Shown piece by piece: positions 17,828-25,784 of a stretch of 64,000 nt of DNA (position 1 is the first letter of the stretch; every line of letters begins with the position of its first letter). The notes beneath the pieces are model-generated. The model was given only the letters and a program-made list of their open reading frames with translations, made no database searches and was not told where the DNA came from. The position numbers were made by a program, and so were the translations under genes. The DNA lies in assembly GCA_017882505.1 (NCBI GenBank), contig JADGPJ010000003.1:1-64000 (forward strand). The letters are read 5' to 3'. Source of the DNA: Solirubrobacterales bacterium. Lineage in GTDB: Bacteria; Actinomycetota; Thermoleophilia; Solirubrobacterales; 70-9.

Positions 17828-18838
17828 CTACGTCAACGCCCAGCGCTGCGGATCGGTGCCGGCGACGGCGACGACCTCGCCGGCGATCGCCATGTGGTCG
17901 AGCAGGGAGAGGACGATCTGCAGGACCCAGGCGCTGACCGGCCCGTCGAGGTTCTCCGGGCCGAGGAACTCGGCGACGATCTCGAAGGCGGTCCGCTCCT
18001 CCCCACCGAACGCGTCGCGGACTTTGCCGCTCAGCTCGCCGACCTGGCGGCGGGCCTCGGCGATCTTGTTCTCGGGGTCTCGGAAGGGACGGCCGTGACC
18101 GGCTAGGCAGAGGTCGACCTCGAGCGGCTCGACCTCGGTCAGGCTGGAGAGGAATTCGCCGACCGGGTCGGGGGTGTGCCCGTAGTCGAAGAAGAGAACC
18201 GTCCTCCCCAGCAGGTGGTCGCCGGAGATCATCAGCCTGTTCTCGGGCTGGTGCAGGACGACGTGCGAGGGCGCGTGGCCGGGAGTCTCGTGGACCTGCC
18301 AGATGCCCTGGTCGGTCTCCACCTCGACCCCGGGGAGGAGGTCGCGGTCGGGAACGCGAATCGCGTCGATCCCGGTCTCCTCGCCGCCGCTGCGGGACTC
18401 GCGGTAGCGCTCCAGCGCCGCCGCCGGGACGCCGCTCTGGCGGGCGACCTCGATCCGCTGCTCGAGGGCGGCGGCGGGGTCGTCGGCGAGCAGCCTGACG
18501 TGCTCCCAGGCCGGGTGCATCCACAGCTCGCAGCCGGCGGCTTCGGTGATCGAGGCGGCGAGCCCGTAGTGGTCGGTGTGGGAGTGGGTGCAGACGAGCA
18601 GGCTGATGTCCTCGACGCCGAACCCGGCCTGGGCGAGGGCCAGGTCGAGCTGGCGCAGCCGTCCCTTGCCGCCGATGCCGGTGTCGAAGAGGACGATCCC
18701 GTCCCCGGCGCTCAGCGCCCAGGCGTTGCCGTGCGGCACGCCCGGCCATGGCAGCGGCAGGCGCAGTCGCCAGATCCCCGGCAGCACCCGCTCGGTCCGG
18801 GGCGCGCTCGCCCGTGAGTTCGCATCCATCCGACTCAT
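17828..18838 (-). CDS. MBL-fold metallo-hydrolase
   Basis: A 336-residue metallo-beta-lactamase-fold hydrolase with the zinc motif THSHTDHYG (HxHxDH). Further ligands are the His in ETPGHAPSH, the Asp in MISGDHLLG and the C-terminal His in LAGHGRPF. The helical C-terminal extension after the core is typical of the LACTB2/GloB-like group. The reaction (thioesterase, glyoxalase II-like or other) cannot be fixed from the sequence. It leads a three-gene minus-strand operon with the SRPBCC and propeller genes. The start could be Met1 or Met4. Confidence 0.85.
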   Translation of the reverse strand: MSRMDANSRASAPRTERVLPGIWRLRLPLPWPGVPHGNAWALSAGDGIVLFDTGIGGKGRLRQLDLALAQAGFGVEDISLLVCTHSHTDHYGLAASITEAAGCELWMHPAWEHVRLLADDPAAALEQRIEVARQSGVPAAALERYRESRSGGEETGIDAIRVPDRDLLPGVEVETDQGIWQVHETPGHAPSHVVLHQPENRLMISGDHLLGRTVLFFDYGHTPDPVGEFLSSLTEVEPLEVDLCLAGHGRPFRDPENKIAEARRQVGELSGKVRDAFGGEERTAFEIVAEFLGPENLDGPVSAWVLQIVLSLLDHMAIAGEVVAVAGTDPQRWALT

Positions 18839-18874
18839 CCTCTCAGGCTTCCCGCGGGCGCTCGAACTCCTGCA

Positions 18875-19085
18875 TCACTCCATGAACGAGTCGACCAGGT
18901 TGATCGCGAAGACCAGCGTGCCGACGAAGAGGACGAGGGCGCTGAGCCACGCGAGCCGCCCGGCCTCGGCCGACCACCAGCGCCAGGGCTCCGCGGCGAA
19001 GCTCCCGTCGGTCCGCTCGCGCGGCCCAGGCCTGCGCCTGTGAGATCTCCTCCCCGAGCGCCCGCAGGATCCCGCGCTTGCGCAT
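18875..19085 (-). pseudogene. Frameshifted small membrane protein
   Basis: The first frame starts MRKRGILRALGEEISQAQAWAAR from ATG 19085. A neighbouring frame (+1) then gives a convincing membrane tail, EPWRWWSAEAGRLAWLSALVLFVGTLVFAINLVDSFME, ending in TGA at 18875. Neither frame alone makes a sensible protein: the first becomes Arg-rich, and the second has no start. A one-base insertion or two-base deletion around 18990-19020 would reconcile them. It is either a decayed gene or a sequencing error. I do not recognise the family. The rest of 18839-19175 holds only a hairpin. Confidence 0.45.
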
Positions 19086-19119
19086 CGCCCGCCGGTCGAA
19101 CGGGTGGGCGCCGGTCGAC

Positions 19120-19157
19120 GGGCCGATTTCCCTCCATATAGAGGGGATTATCGGCCC
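19120..19157 (-). terminator. Nested hairpin after the aldo/keto reductase gene
   Basis: GGGCCGAT ... ATCGGCCC (8 bp) encloses CCCTC-CATATA-GAGGG, giving a two-part stem. It begins 19 bases beyond the reductase stop on the minus strand, so it fits a terminator. No T-run is seen. Confidence 0.5.
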
Positions 19158-19175
19158 ATCAACCGCGCTGGCGCC

Positions 19176-20015
19176 CTACGGCGCCACGAAGGTGGCGGGG
19201 TCGGGACCGATGCGGTTGCCGCGGTCGAGGCGAGCGATCGCGGCGAGGTCGTCCTCGCTGAGCTCGAAGTCGAAGAGCTCGAAGTTCTCGCGAACCCGCT
19301 CCGGGGTGACCGACTTCGGGATCACCACGTTGCCGATCTGGATGTGCCAGCGCAGGATCGTCTGGGCCGGCGTCTTCTCGTGGTGGGCGGCGATCGTTTC
19401 GATCGTCTCGTCGCTGAGCAGGGCCCCCTGGGCGAGCGGGCTCCAGGCCTCGGTGGCGATGCCGTGGTCGGCGTGCCAGGCGCGCAGCTCGGCCTGCTGG
19501 AGGTCGGGGTGCAGCTCGATCTGGTTGACCGTCGGCAGCATCTCGGCCTCGCGCTCCAGGCGCTCGAGATCCTCGACGCGGAAGTTGGAGACGCCGATCG
19601 AGCGCGACCGGCCCTCCCGGCTGATCCGTTCGAAGGCGCGCCAGGTGTCGAGGTGGCGGTCCTCGCTCGGGACCGGCCAGTGGATCAGGTAGAGGTCGAC
19701 GTGATCCATGCCGAGGCGCTCGAGGCTCTTCTCGCAGGCGCTCAAGGTCGAGTCGTAGCCCTGCTCGGAGTTCCAGAGCTTGGTGGTGACGAAGATCTCG
19801 CCGCGGGGGATGCCGGCGGCGGCGATCGCGGCGCCGACACCCGCCTCGTTGCGGTAGGCGGCGGCGGTGTCGATGTGGCGGTAACCGGTCGCCAGCGCCT
19901 CTTCGACCGCGGTCTGCGTGTCCTCGGGCGGCACCTGGAAGACGCCGAAGCCGAGTTGCGGGATCTCGACGCCGTCGTGCAGGGCGACGGCGGGGACGGA
20001 AGTCGCGTGGGCCAT
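19176..20015 (-). CDS. Aldo/keto reductase (2,5-diketogluconate reductase-like)
   Basis: NADPH-dependent reductase of carbonyl compounds, a (beta/alpha)8 barrel of 279 residues. The catalytic tetrad is visible: Asp49 (GYRHIDTAAAY), Tyr54, Lys79 (FVTTKLWN) and His112 (LYLIHWP). The C-terminal cofactor signature is VIPKSVTPERVRENFELFDFELSEDDLAAI. Closest in style to the AKR5 group. GGAG is well placed before the ATG. The physiological substrate is unknown. It stands alone, ending at a hairpin. Confidence 0.9.
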   Translation of the reverse strand: MAHATSVPAVALHDGVEIPQLGFGVFQVPPEDTQTAVEEALATGYRHIDTAAAYRNEAGVGAAIAAAGIPRGEIFVTTKLWNSEQGYDSTLSACEKSLERLGMDHVDLYLIHWPVPSEDRHLDTWRAFERISREGRSRSIGVSNFRVEDLERLEREAEMLPTVNQIELHPDLQQAELRAWHADHGIATEAWSPLAQGALLSDETIETIAAHHEKTPAQTILRWHIQIGNVVIPKSVTPERVRENFELFDFELSEDDLAAIARLDRGNRIGPDPATFVAP

Positions 20016-20090
20016 CTACATATCTCCGTTCAAGTTGGGTCTCGCAATCGAGTACCCCTTTCGAACGCCGATCATTCCGCCGCGCGGTGG

Positions 20091-20264
20091 CTAGCTGGTG
20101 GCGAGGCCGATGGCCAGCAGCGGGAAGGCGACCATGACGCCGAGGTAGGCGCCCATCACCGCGCCCGAGGCGACGCTGGCAGTGCGCGAGCGGGCGCCGG
20201 AGATGACGCCGACGAGAAAGGCGAAGCCGGCGATTCCGAGGCCGATCCAGAAGACGGGAGGCAT
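20091..20264 (-). CDS. Small two-helix membrane protein
   Basis: A 57-residue protein, MPPVFWIGLGIAGFAFLVGV...GAYLGVMVAFPLLAIGLATS. It has two hydrophobic helices joined by a short polar turn (SGARSRTAS). It is divergent from the Vps62-like gene (84 bases between starts). No family is recognised. It is too short for the ORF track except as the tail of a long shadow ORF. Confidence 0.55.
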   Translation of the reverse strand: MPPVFWIGLGIAGFAFLVGVISGARSRTASVASGAVMGAYLGVMVAFPLLAIGLATS

Positions 20265-20348
20265 GCGGCGGCGACAATACCGGGTCGCGGGGCCGAGGCG
20301 GGATCCGGGCCCCGAGACCCGCCTGACGCTGGTACGTTTGCCCGGGTG

Positions 20349-22316
20349 ATGACCGGGCTCAGGCGCTTGGCACCGGCGGTCGCCCTGGCGGCTCTCGTCC
20401 TCCTTCCCGCCACAGCCGCGGCGGCAACCGGCAACAGCGCCGCCACCCAGCGGCTGGCCGCGAAGTACGCGCCGATCACGATGCTGCGCGAACAGCAGGA
20501 CCCGCCCTGCGAAACCTCGGCCGAGCAGTACCAGCCGACCAGCGTCGGGACGATGCTCGGCAACCCCACCGTCACCCTGCAGCGGTTCGTCCCCGGCGAG
20601 GGTCTCGAAGACGTCAAGACGGCGCCGACCGCGGCCGACATCGCGGGGCTCGGCGACGACTACTACCTCAACCTCCGCGGCGAAGCTCTCGGCGACACCT
20701 GCGTCTACGCCAGGGACTTCGCGGCGCTGGTCGAGGAAGGCAAGGCGCCGGCCGTCGCCTACGCCCACATCGCCCGCGAAGCCGGCCACTCCGGCTTCGT
20801 CCTGCAGTACTGGTTCTTCTGGTACTTCAACCAGTTCAACGACCTCCACGAGGGTGACTGGGAGGGGATGCAGATCAGCTTCGAAGCCGACACCCCCGCC
20901 GCGGCGTTGGGCGAAGAACCCGGCGAAATGATCGTCTTCCAGCACGCCGGCGGCGAGCGGGCGGACTGGGGGGACGCGAAGGTGCAGAAGGAAGGGACGC
21001 ACCCGATCGTCTACCCGGCGGCGGGTTCGCACGCGACCTTCTACGACTCCGCCGTCTACGTGCAGAACGGCCAGAACGGCTCCGGCGTCGGCTGCGACAA
21101 CACCACCGCGCCGCTGCGCGAATTGAGGCCGACGCCGGTGCTGCTGCCCGAAGAAGCCTCCGAAAGCGGCCGCTTCAAGTGGCTCAGCTACGAAGGGCGC
21201 TGGGGCGAAAGGGAAAAGGGCTTCAACAACGGCCCGACCGGGCCGACGACGAAGACGGTCTGGCGCGAACCGTTCGCCTGGATGGCTGCCCAGCGCTCGA
21301 CCAGCCCGCGCCTTCCGGGTGGCTCGATCGTCGGGCCCCAGGTCACCGGCGCCTTCTGCGGCGCCGTGGCGACGGTCTCCGACTTCATCAACCTCGAGGC
21401 CAAGTCGCACATCGCCGCGGTGATCACGCTCGTCGTCCTGCTCGCGCTGATCGTCCTCTTCGTCCTGGTCACCAAGTGGCGGCCGGTCGACCTCGAGCAG
21501 CTGCGCCGGCGCCGCGCCTTCGGCCAGCTGGTCCGCGCCGCCCGCCAGCTCTACGGCCGCCACTGGCTGGTCCTGGTCCCGATCGGGCTGACGGCGATCC
21601 CGATCGTCGGCGGCATCAACGCGCTGGCCGGACTACTGGCGGGCGAGCGCGGCGTCGACGGCGGCAAGTCGGGGCTGCACCTGGCGGGGGCCGACCTGCT
21701 CGAATACTTCGGCCGGCCGATCGGCTCCGCCGTCGTCGCGGCGGTCGTGATCGTCTTCGTCCGCTCCCTCGTCCAGGCCTCCCCCACCGGCTTCGGCGCC
21801 TCCTACCGCGGGATGCGGGCCCGCTTCTGGCGGGTCGTCGGCGGCCAGCTGCTGGCGACGCTGGGGGTGACCGCGATGGCGCTCACCGTGATCGGGCTGC
21901 CGTGGGCGATCTGGAAGTACGTCGGCTGGCAGTTCGTCCAGCAGGAGATCCTCTTCGACGACAAGCCGATCCGCGGCGCCTTCCGCGGCAGCTCCGACCT
22001 GGTCCGCGGCCGCTGGTGGCACACCGTCCGCGTCGCCGGCTTCCTCTGGCTGGTCAGCGTCGTCGCCGGCCCGGTGCTCGGCTTCGCCCTGATCTTTCTC
22101 AACCTCTCGCTGCTCTGGATCAATCTGATCGGCTCGGTCGTCTTCGCCCTGCTGATCCCGTACGTGGCCCTCGGCCACACCCTCCTCTACTTCGACCTAC
22201 AGGCCCGGGAGGAGAAGGAACCGGCGAAGCCGCGGCGCTCGTGGCGGCCCTGGCGCCCCCGTCAATTCGGCCGCGTCGCCGCCGATCCCGCCCCCCATCC
22301 CGCTGCGAGCGGATAG
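20349..22316 (+). CDS. Vps62-like domain fused to a multi-pass membrane domain
   Basis: A 655-residue protein. A signal peptide (VALAALVLLPATAAAA) precedes an extracytoplasmic domain with Vps62-family hallmarks: LQYWFFWYFNQFNDLHEGDWEGMQ and YPAAGSHATFY. A transmembrane helix near residues 355-375 leads to a cytoplasmic linker. A C-terminal membrane region of about five helices resembles the membrane part found with glycerophosphodiester phosphodiesterases or DUF975-type proteins (VQQEILFDDKPIRGAFRGSSDLVRG). Function is unknown; envelope or lipid-related is a guess. The track start (19104) is far upstream in shadow sequence. ATG 20349 (or GTG 20346) begins the signal peptide. Confidence 0.72.
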   Translation: MTGLRRLAPAVALAALVLLPATAAAATGNSAATQRLAAKYAPITMLREQQDPPCETSAEQYQPTSVGTMLGNPTVTLQRFVPGEGLEDVKTAPTAADIAGLGDDYYLNLRGEALGDTCVYARDFAALVEEGKAPAVAYAHIAREAGHSGFVLQYWFFWYFNQFNDLHEGDWEGMQISFEADTPAAALGEEPGEMIVFQHAGGERADWGDAKVQKEGTHPIVYPAAGSHATFYDSAVYVQNGQNGSGVGCDNTTAPLRELRPTPVLLPEEASESGRFKWLSYEGRWGEREKGFNNGPTGPTTKTVWREPFAWMAAQRSTSPRLPGGSIVGPQVTGAFCGAVATVSDFINLEAKSHIAAVITLVVLLALIVLFVLVTKWRPVDLEQLRRRRAFGQLVRAARQLYGRHWLVLVPIGLTAIPIVGGINALAGLLAGERGVDGGKSGLHLAGADLLEYFGRPIGSAVVAAVVIVFVRSLVQASPTGFGASYRGMRARFWRVVGGQLLATLGVTAMALTVIGLPWAIWKYVGWQFVQQEILFDDKPIRGAFRGSSDLVRGRWWHTVRVAGFLWLVSVVAGPVLGFALIFLNLSLLWINLIGSVVFALLIPYVALGHTLLYFDLQAREEKEPAKPRRSWRPWRPRQFGRVAADPAPHPAASG

Positions 22317-22325
22317 GTTCCCAAC

Positions 22326-22922
22326 GTGAAGCTGCTCGCCTTCAGCGACCTCCACCGTGACCTCGGGCAGGCCGCGAAGCTGGTCGAGACGTCCGCGGGG
22401 GCGGACGTGGTGATCGGAGCCGGGGACTTCGCCTCGGTCCACGAGGGCCTGGAGGAGACGATCGCGGCACTGGCCGCGATCGAGACGCCGACCGTCCTCG
22501 TCCCCGGCAACAACGAGACCGAGGACGCCCTGCGCGAGGCTGCAGCCGGCTGGAGCGCGGCGACGGTGCTCCACGGCGAGGGGACGACGATCGCCGGGAC
22601 CGAGTTCTTCGGCCTCGGCGCCGGGATCCCGGTCACCCCCTGGGAATGGAGCTTCGACCTCGACGACGAGGCGGCGACGCGGATGCTCGAGCCCTGCCCC
22701 GAGGGCGCCGTCCTCGTCCTCCACTCGCCGCCGCGCGGGCACTGCGACGGCGGCGCCGACGGCAGCCACTTCGGCAGCTCGGCGCTGCTGGCGGCGATCG
22801 AGGAGCGCCAGCCGCCGCTCGCCGTCTGCGGCCACATCCACGAGGCCTGGGGCTGCGAGAGCAGGATCGGCGAGACGCCATTGCGCAACCTCGGCCCGGC
22901 CGGCACCTGGATCGAGCTCTAG
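22326..22922 (+). CDS. Calcineurin-like metallophosphoesterase
   Basis: A 198-residue cytosolic phosphoesterase with the full motif set: FSDLHRD (DxH), GAGDFAS (GD), VPGNNETE (GNxE), VLHSPPRGHCD (His) and CGHIHEA (GHxH). It lies ten bases after the Vps62-like gene and twelve before the MFS gene, so probably forms an operon. The substrate is not predictable from the sequence. Confidence 0.85.
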   Translation: MKLLAFSDLHRDLGQAAKLVETSAGADVVIGAGDFASVHEGLEETIAALAAIETPTVLVPGNNETEDALREAAAGWSAATVLHGEGTTIAGTEFFGLGAGIPVTPWEWSFDLDDEAATRMLEPCPEGAVLVLHSPPRGHCDGGADGSHFGSSALLAAIEERQPPLAVCGHIHEAWGCESRIGETPLRNLGPAGTWIEL

Positions 22923-22933
22923 GCCGGCGGGCG

Positions 22934-24508
22934 ATGGAATCGAGCAGCCCCAAGCGCGCCGGGATCGTCCTCGGCGCCCTGATCCTGGTCGCCGCCGTCG
23001 CCAACCTCAACCTGGCGGTCGCCAACGTCGCCCTTCCCGACATCGGCAAGGAATTCGACGCCGGCCAGACGACGCTCAACCTGGTCGCGGTCGGCTACTC
23101 GCTGGGGCTCGCCGCCTCGGTCCTCTACCTCGGCGCGCTCGGCGACCGCTACGGGCGCAAGATGATGCTGGTGCTCGGCATGGGCCTCTCGATCCCGGCC
23201 TCTCTCCTGGCCGGCTTCGCGCCATCGATCGGCGTCCTCTTCGTCGCCCGGCTGCTCGGCGGCGTCGCCGCCGGCATGGCCTTCCCGACCACGCTGGCGC
23301 TGATCACGGCGCTCTGGTCAGGGCCGGCGCGGACCAAATCGATCGCCCTCTGGTCGGCGCTCGGCGGCGCCATCGCCGCGCTCGGCCCGCTGCTCTCCGG
23401 CGGCCTGCTGGAACATTTCGACTGGGGCTCCGTCTTCCTGGTCACGCTGCCCCTCGCCGTCCTCGCCCTCTTCCTGGCCTGGCGCTACGTCCCGGCCCAC
23501 GTCAACGAGACGACCAAGCCGGTCGACAACCCCGGCGGCCTGCTCTCGATCGTGATGGTGGCGACGCTGGTGATGGGGATCAGCCTCGCCCCGGCGCCGG
23601 GCAAGCTCACCCTCGCGATCGGGCTGATCGTGATCGCCCTGGCGACCGCGGCCGCCTTCGTGCTGCGCCAGCGGCGCGCCGCGGAGCCGCTGTACGACCT
23701 CGAGATCGCCCGCCGGCGCGTCTTCTGGGTCGCCGCCTGCGCCGGGATCATCGTCTTCGGCTCGCTGATGGCGGCGATGTTCGTCGGCCAGCAGTTCCTC
23801 CAGAACGTCCTTGGCTACTCGACCCTGGGCTCGGGAGCGGCGATCCTCCCCGCCGCGGTGCTGATGGTGATCGTCGCGCCGCGCTCGGCGAAGCTGGTCG
23901 AGAGCCGCGGCGCCCGCTTCACGCTGCTGATCGGTTACGCCTTCTGCCTGCTCGGCTTCCTGGCGATGCTGCTGCTCTGGAAGGAAGGCATCCCCTACTG
24001 GAAGGTCGCGCTCGGCTATGGCCTGGTCGGGATCGGCGTCGGCTTCGCCGGCACCCCCGCCTCGCACTCGCTGACCGGCTCGGTGCCGGTGACCCGCGCC
24101 GGCATGGCCTCGGGAACCGCCGACCTCCAGCGCGACCTCGGCGGCGCGATCATGCAGTCGATCCTCGGCGCCCTGCTCACCGCCGGCTACGCCAGCGCCA
24201 CCAGCGCCGCGATCGCCGGCTCCTCCCACCAGGCGCAGATCACGAACAACGTCGAAAACGAGCTGACCAAGTCCTTCTCCAGCGCCGCCGATACCGCCAC
24301 CCAGTACCCCCGCTACACGGAGCAGATCATCGCCGCGGCCAAGACCTCGTTCCTGCAGGGCGACCAGTGGGCCTACACCGCGGGCATCGTCGCCGTCGTG
24401 CTCGGGGCCGCGCTCGTCTTCTTCTGCTTCCCCAAGGGCGAGGAGGAGAGGCGCCTGCTGGAGAGCTACGGAGCCGAGGACGCCGCCGCCGAAGCGGCGC
24501 CGGCGTAG
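22934..24508 (+). CDS. MFS transporter, DHA2-like drug exporter
   Basis: A 524-residue proton-coupled exporter with about 14 predicted helices. Motif A is in GALGDRYGRKMMLV and a motif-C-like region is in ALWSALGGAIAALGPLLSGGLL. The N-terminal helix ends VANVALPDIGKEF, as in EmrB/QacA-type proteins. A long extracytoplasmic loop (YASATSAAIAGSSHQ...TEQIIAAAKTSF) precedes the last helix. The start at ATG 22934 is twelve bases after the phosphoesterase stop. The substrate is unknown. Confidence 0.88.
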   Translation: MESSSPKRAGIVLGALILVAAVANLNLAVANVALPDIGKEFDAGQTTLNLVAVGYSLGLAASVLYLGALGDRYGRKMMLVLGMGLSIPASLLAGFAPSIGVLFVARLLGGVAAGMAFPTTLALITALWSGPARTKSIALWSALGGAIAALGPLLSGGLLEHFDWGSVFLVTLPLAVLALFLAWRYVPAHVNETTKPVDNPGGLLSIVMVATLVMGISLAPAPGKLTLAIGLIVIALATAAAFVLRQRRAAEPLYDLEIARRRVFWVAACAGIIVFGSLMAAMFVGQQFLQNVLGYSTLGSGAAILPAAVLMVIVAPRSAKLVESRGARFTLLIGYAFCLLGFLAMLLLWKEGIPYWKVALGYGLVGIGVGFAGTPASHSLTGSVPVTRAGMASGTADLQRDLGGAIMQSILGALLTAGYASATSAAIAGSSHQAQITNNVENELTKSFSSAADTATQYPRYTEQIIAAAKTSFLQGDQWAYTAGIVAVVLGAALVFFCFPKGEEERRLLESYGAEDAAAEAAPA

Positions 24509-24520
24509 CGTCCATCGGCG

Positions 24521-24634
24521 ATGATCCGGCGATGGGCTTCCGCCTGCTCTCAGCCGGGGCAGGCCTCGACCAAGCAGCTGCGCGAGCTGTACCCCGACGG
24601 GCCGAAGGCGCTGCCGCCCGAGCTGGGCGGCTGA
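24521..24634 (+). CDS. Possible short ORF or gene remnant
   Basis: A 37-codon frame, MIRRWASACSQ...STKQLRELYPDGPKALPPELGG, in the 183-base gap after the MFS gene. The C-terminal half reads like the tail of a longer protein, so it may be a decayed remnant. No family is recognised. Confidence 0.2.
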   Translation: MIRRWASACSQPGQASTKQLRELYPDGPKALPPELGG

Positions 24635-24691
24635 GCCGAGGTCGGCCGCTCGCTAGCCTGGCTCCGGGTTACGAACGAGCAAGGAGGGTTT

Positions 24692-25342
24692 ATGAGGATC
24701 GGCGTGCTGGGCACCGGCGCGGTCGGACGGGCGCTGGCAACAAAGATGCTGCAGCTCGGGCACGAGGTGACGATGGGCTCGCGCTCGGCGTCGAGCGAGG
24801 CGCTGGCCGAGTGGACCGGCGAGGCCGGAGAGGGCGCCGGGGGCGGCACCTTCGCCGACGCAGCCGCCGCCGGAGAGCTCCTCTTCAACTGCACCGCCGG
24901 GGTCGCCTCGCTGGACGTGCTCGCGGCGGCGGGCGCCGGCAACCTCGCCGGCAAGACGCTGGTCGACGTCGCCGTCCCGCTCGACTTCTCGCAGGGAATG
25001 CCGCCGCGGCTGGCCTTCTGCAACGACGACAGCCTCGGCGAGCGGATCCAGGCCGCCTTCCCGGAGACGCGGGTCGTGAAGGCGCTGAACACGGTCAACA
25101 GCGCCGTGATGGTCGACCCGGGCCGGGTCCGCGGCGACCACTCGATCTTCGTCTGCGGCGACGACGTCGCCGCCAAGGCCCAGGTCAGCGCCCTGCTCGA
25201 GGCGATCGGCTGGCCGGCCGAGTCGATCGTCGACCTCGGCGGCATCGACGCCGCCCGCGGCACCGAGATGTACCTGCCGCTGTGGCTGCGGCTCTACGGC
25301 CACTTCGGCGACCCCGACTTCAACATCGCCGTCGCCCGCTGA
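24692..25342 (+). CDS. NADP oxidoreductase, coenzyme F420-dependent family
   Basis: A 216-residue Rossmann protein starting MRIGVLGTGAVGRALATKMLQLGHEVTMGSR, the F420H2:NADP oxidoreductase (Fno-like) signature. The middle (KALNTVNSAVMVDP) and the C-terminal DLGGIDAARGTEMYLPLWLRLYG fit the same family. It has an excellent Shine-Dalgarno (AAGGAGGG) and is probably monocistronic. Whether it truly uses F420 or only NADPH is not shown by the sequence. Confidence 0.82.
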   Translation: MRIGVLGTGAVGRALATKMLQLGHEVTMGSRSASSEALAEWTGEAGEGAGGGTFADAAAAGELLFNCTAGVASLDVLAAAGAGNLAGKTLVDVAVPLDFSQGMPPRLAFCNDDSLGERIQAAFPETRVVKALNTVNSAVMVDPGRVRGDHSIFVCGDDVAAKAQVSALLEAIGWPAESIVDLGGIDAARGTEMYLPLWLRLYGHFGDPDFNIAVAR

Positions 25343-25373
25343 GCCCGCCTGGGGCCCAGCCGCCCCGGAGGCT

Positions 25374-25691
25374 CTAGCGTCTTTCCTCGATCTTGCCCCG
25401 GTCCTTGCCCCGGCGCTGCCTGAGCAGGACGCCGAGCAGATCGCCGATCTCCTGCTCCTGAACGAGCGGGTGGCGCAGCGGTAGGTCGGGCCGCACGTCG
25501 TAGTAGTTGCGCCGGCCCCGTTTCTCGCGCCGCACGTAGCCCTCCTCGACCAGCTGGGAAAGGATCTTGTGGGCGCCGCGCTCGGTGATGCCGACCAACT
25601 CGGCGATGTCGCGCAGGCGAACCCCGGGATCGTGCGCCACGCAGAGCAGAACGTGGGCGTGGTTGGTGAGGAAGTCCCAGTTAGCCGCCAT
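25374..25691 (-). CDS. Winged-helix (MarR/ArsR-like) transcriptional regulator
   Basis: A 105-residue DNA-binding protein. The wHTH is VRLRDIAELVGITERGAHKILSQLVEEGYVRREKRGRRNYYDV, with the recognition helix in ITERGAHKILSQL and a basic wing. The C-terminus is Arg/Lys-rich. It is divergent from the ice-binding-like gene across an A/T-rich 93-bp region with short dyads, so it may control that gene and itself. The effector is unknown. Confidence 0.82.
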   Translation of the reverse strand: MAANWDFLTNHAHVLLCVAHDPGVRLRDIAELVGITERGAHKILSQLVEEGYVRREKRGRRNYYDVRPDLPLRHPLVQEQEIGDLLGVLLRQRRGKDRGKIEERR

Positions 25692-25784
25692 TGCTCCATT
25701 ACACCACTTCTGATTATGGAATGCTGGTTCATGAATTTCTGTTACTCTGTCGAGAATCCCCCCTGCCTATCACTGGAGCCTCAG
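25692..25784. promoter_or_regulatory. Divergent regulator / ice-binding-protein promoter region
   Basis: This is the most A/T-rich patch in the neighbourhood. It holds TCCAT...ATGGA (25695-25720) and the palindrome TTCATGAA (25728-25735). It probably carries both promoters and an autoregulatory operator for the winged-helix protein (inference). Confidence 0.3.
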
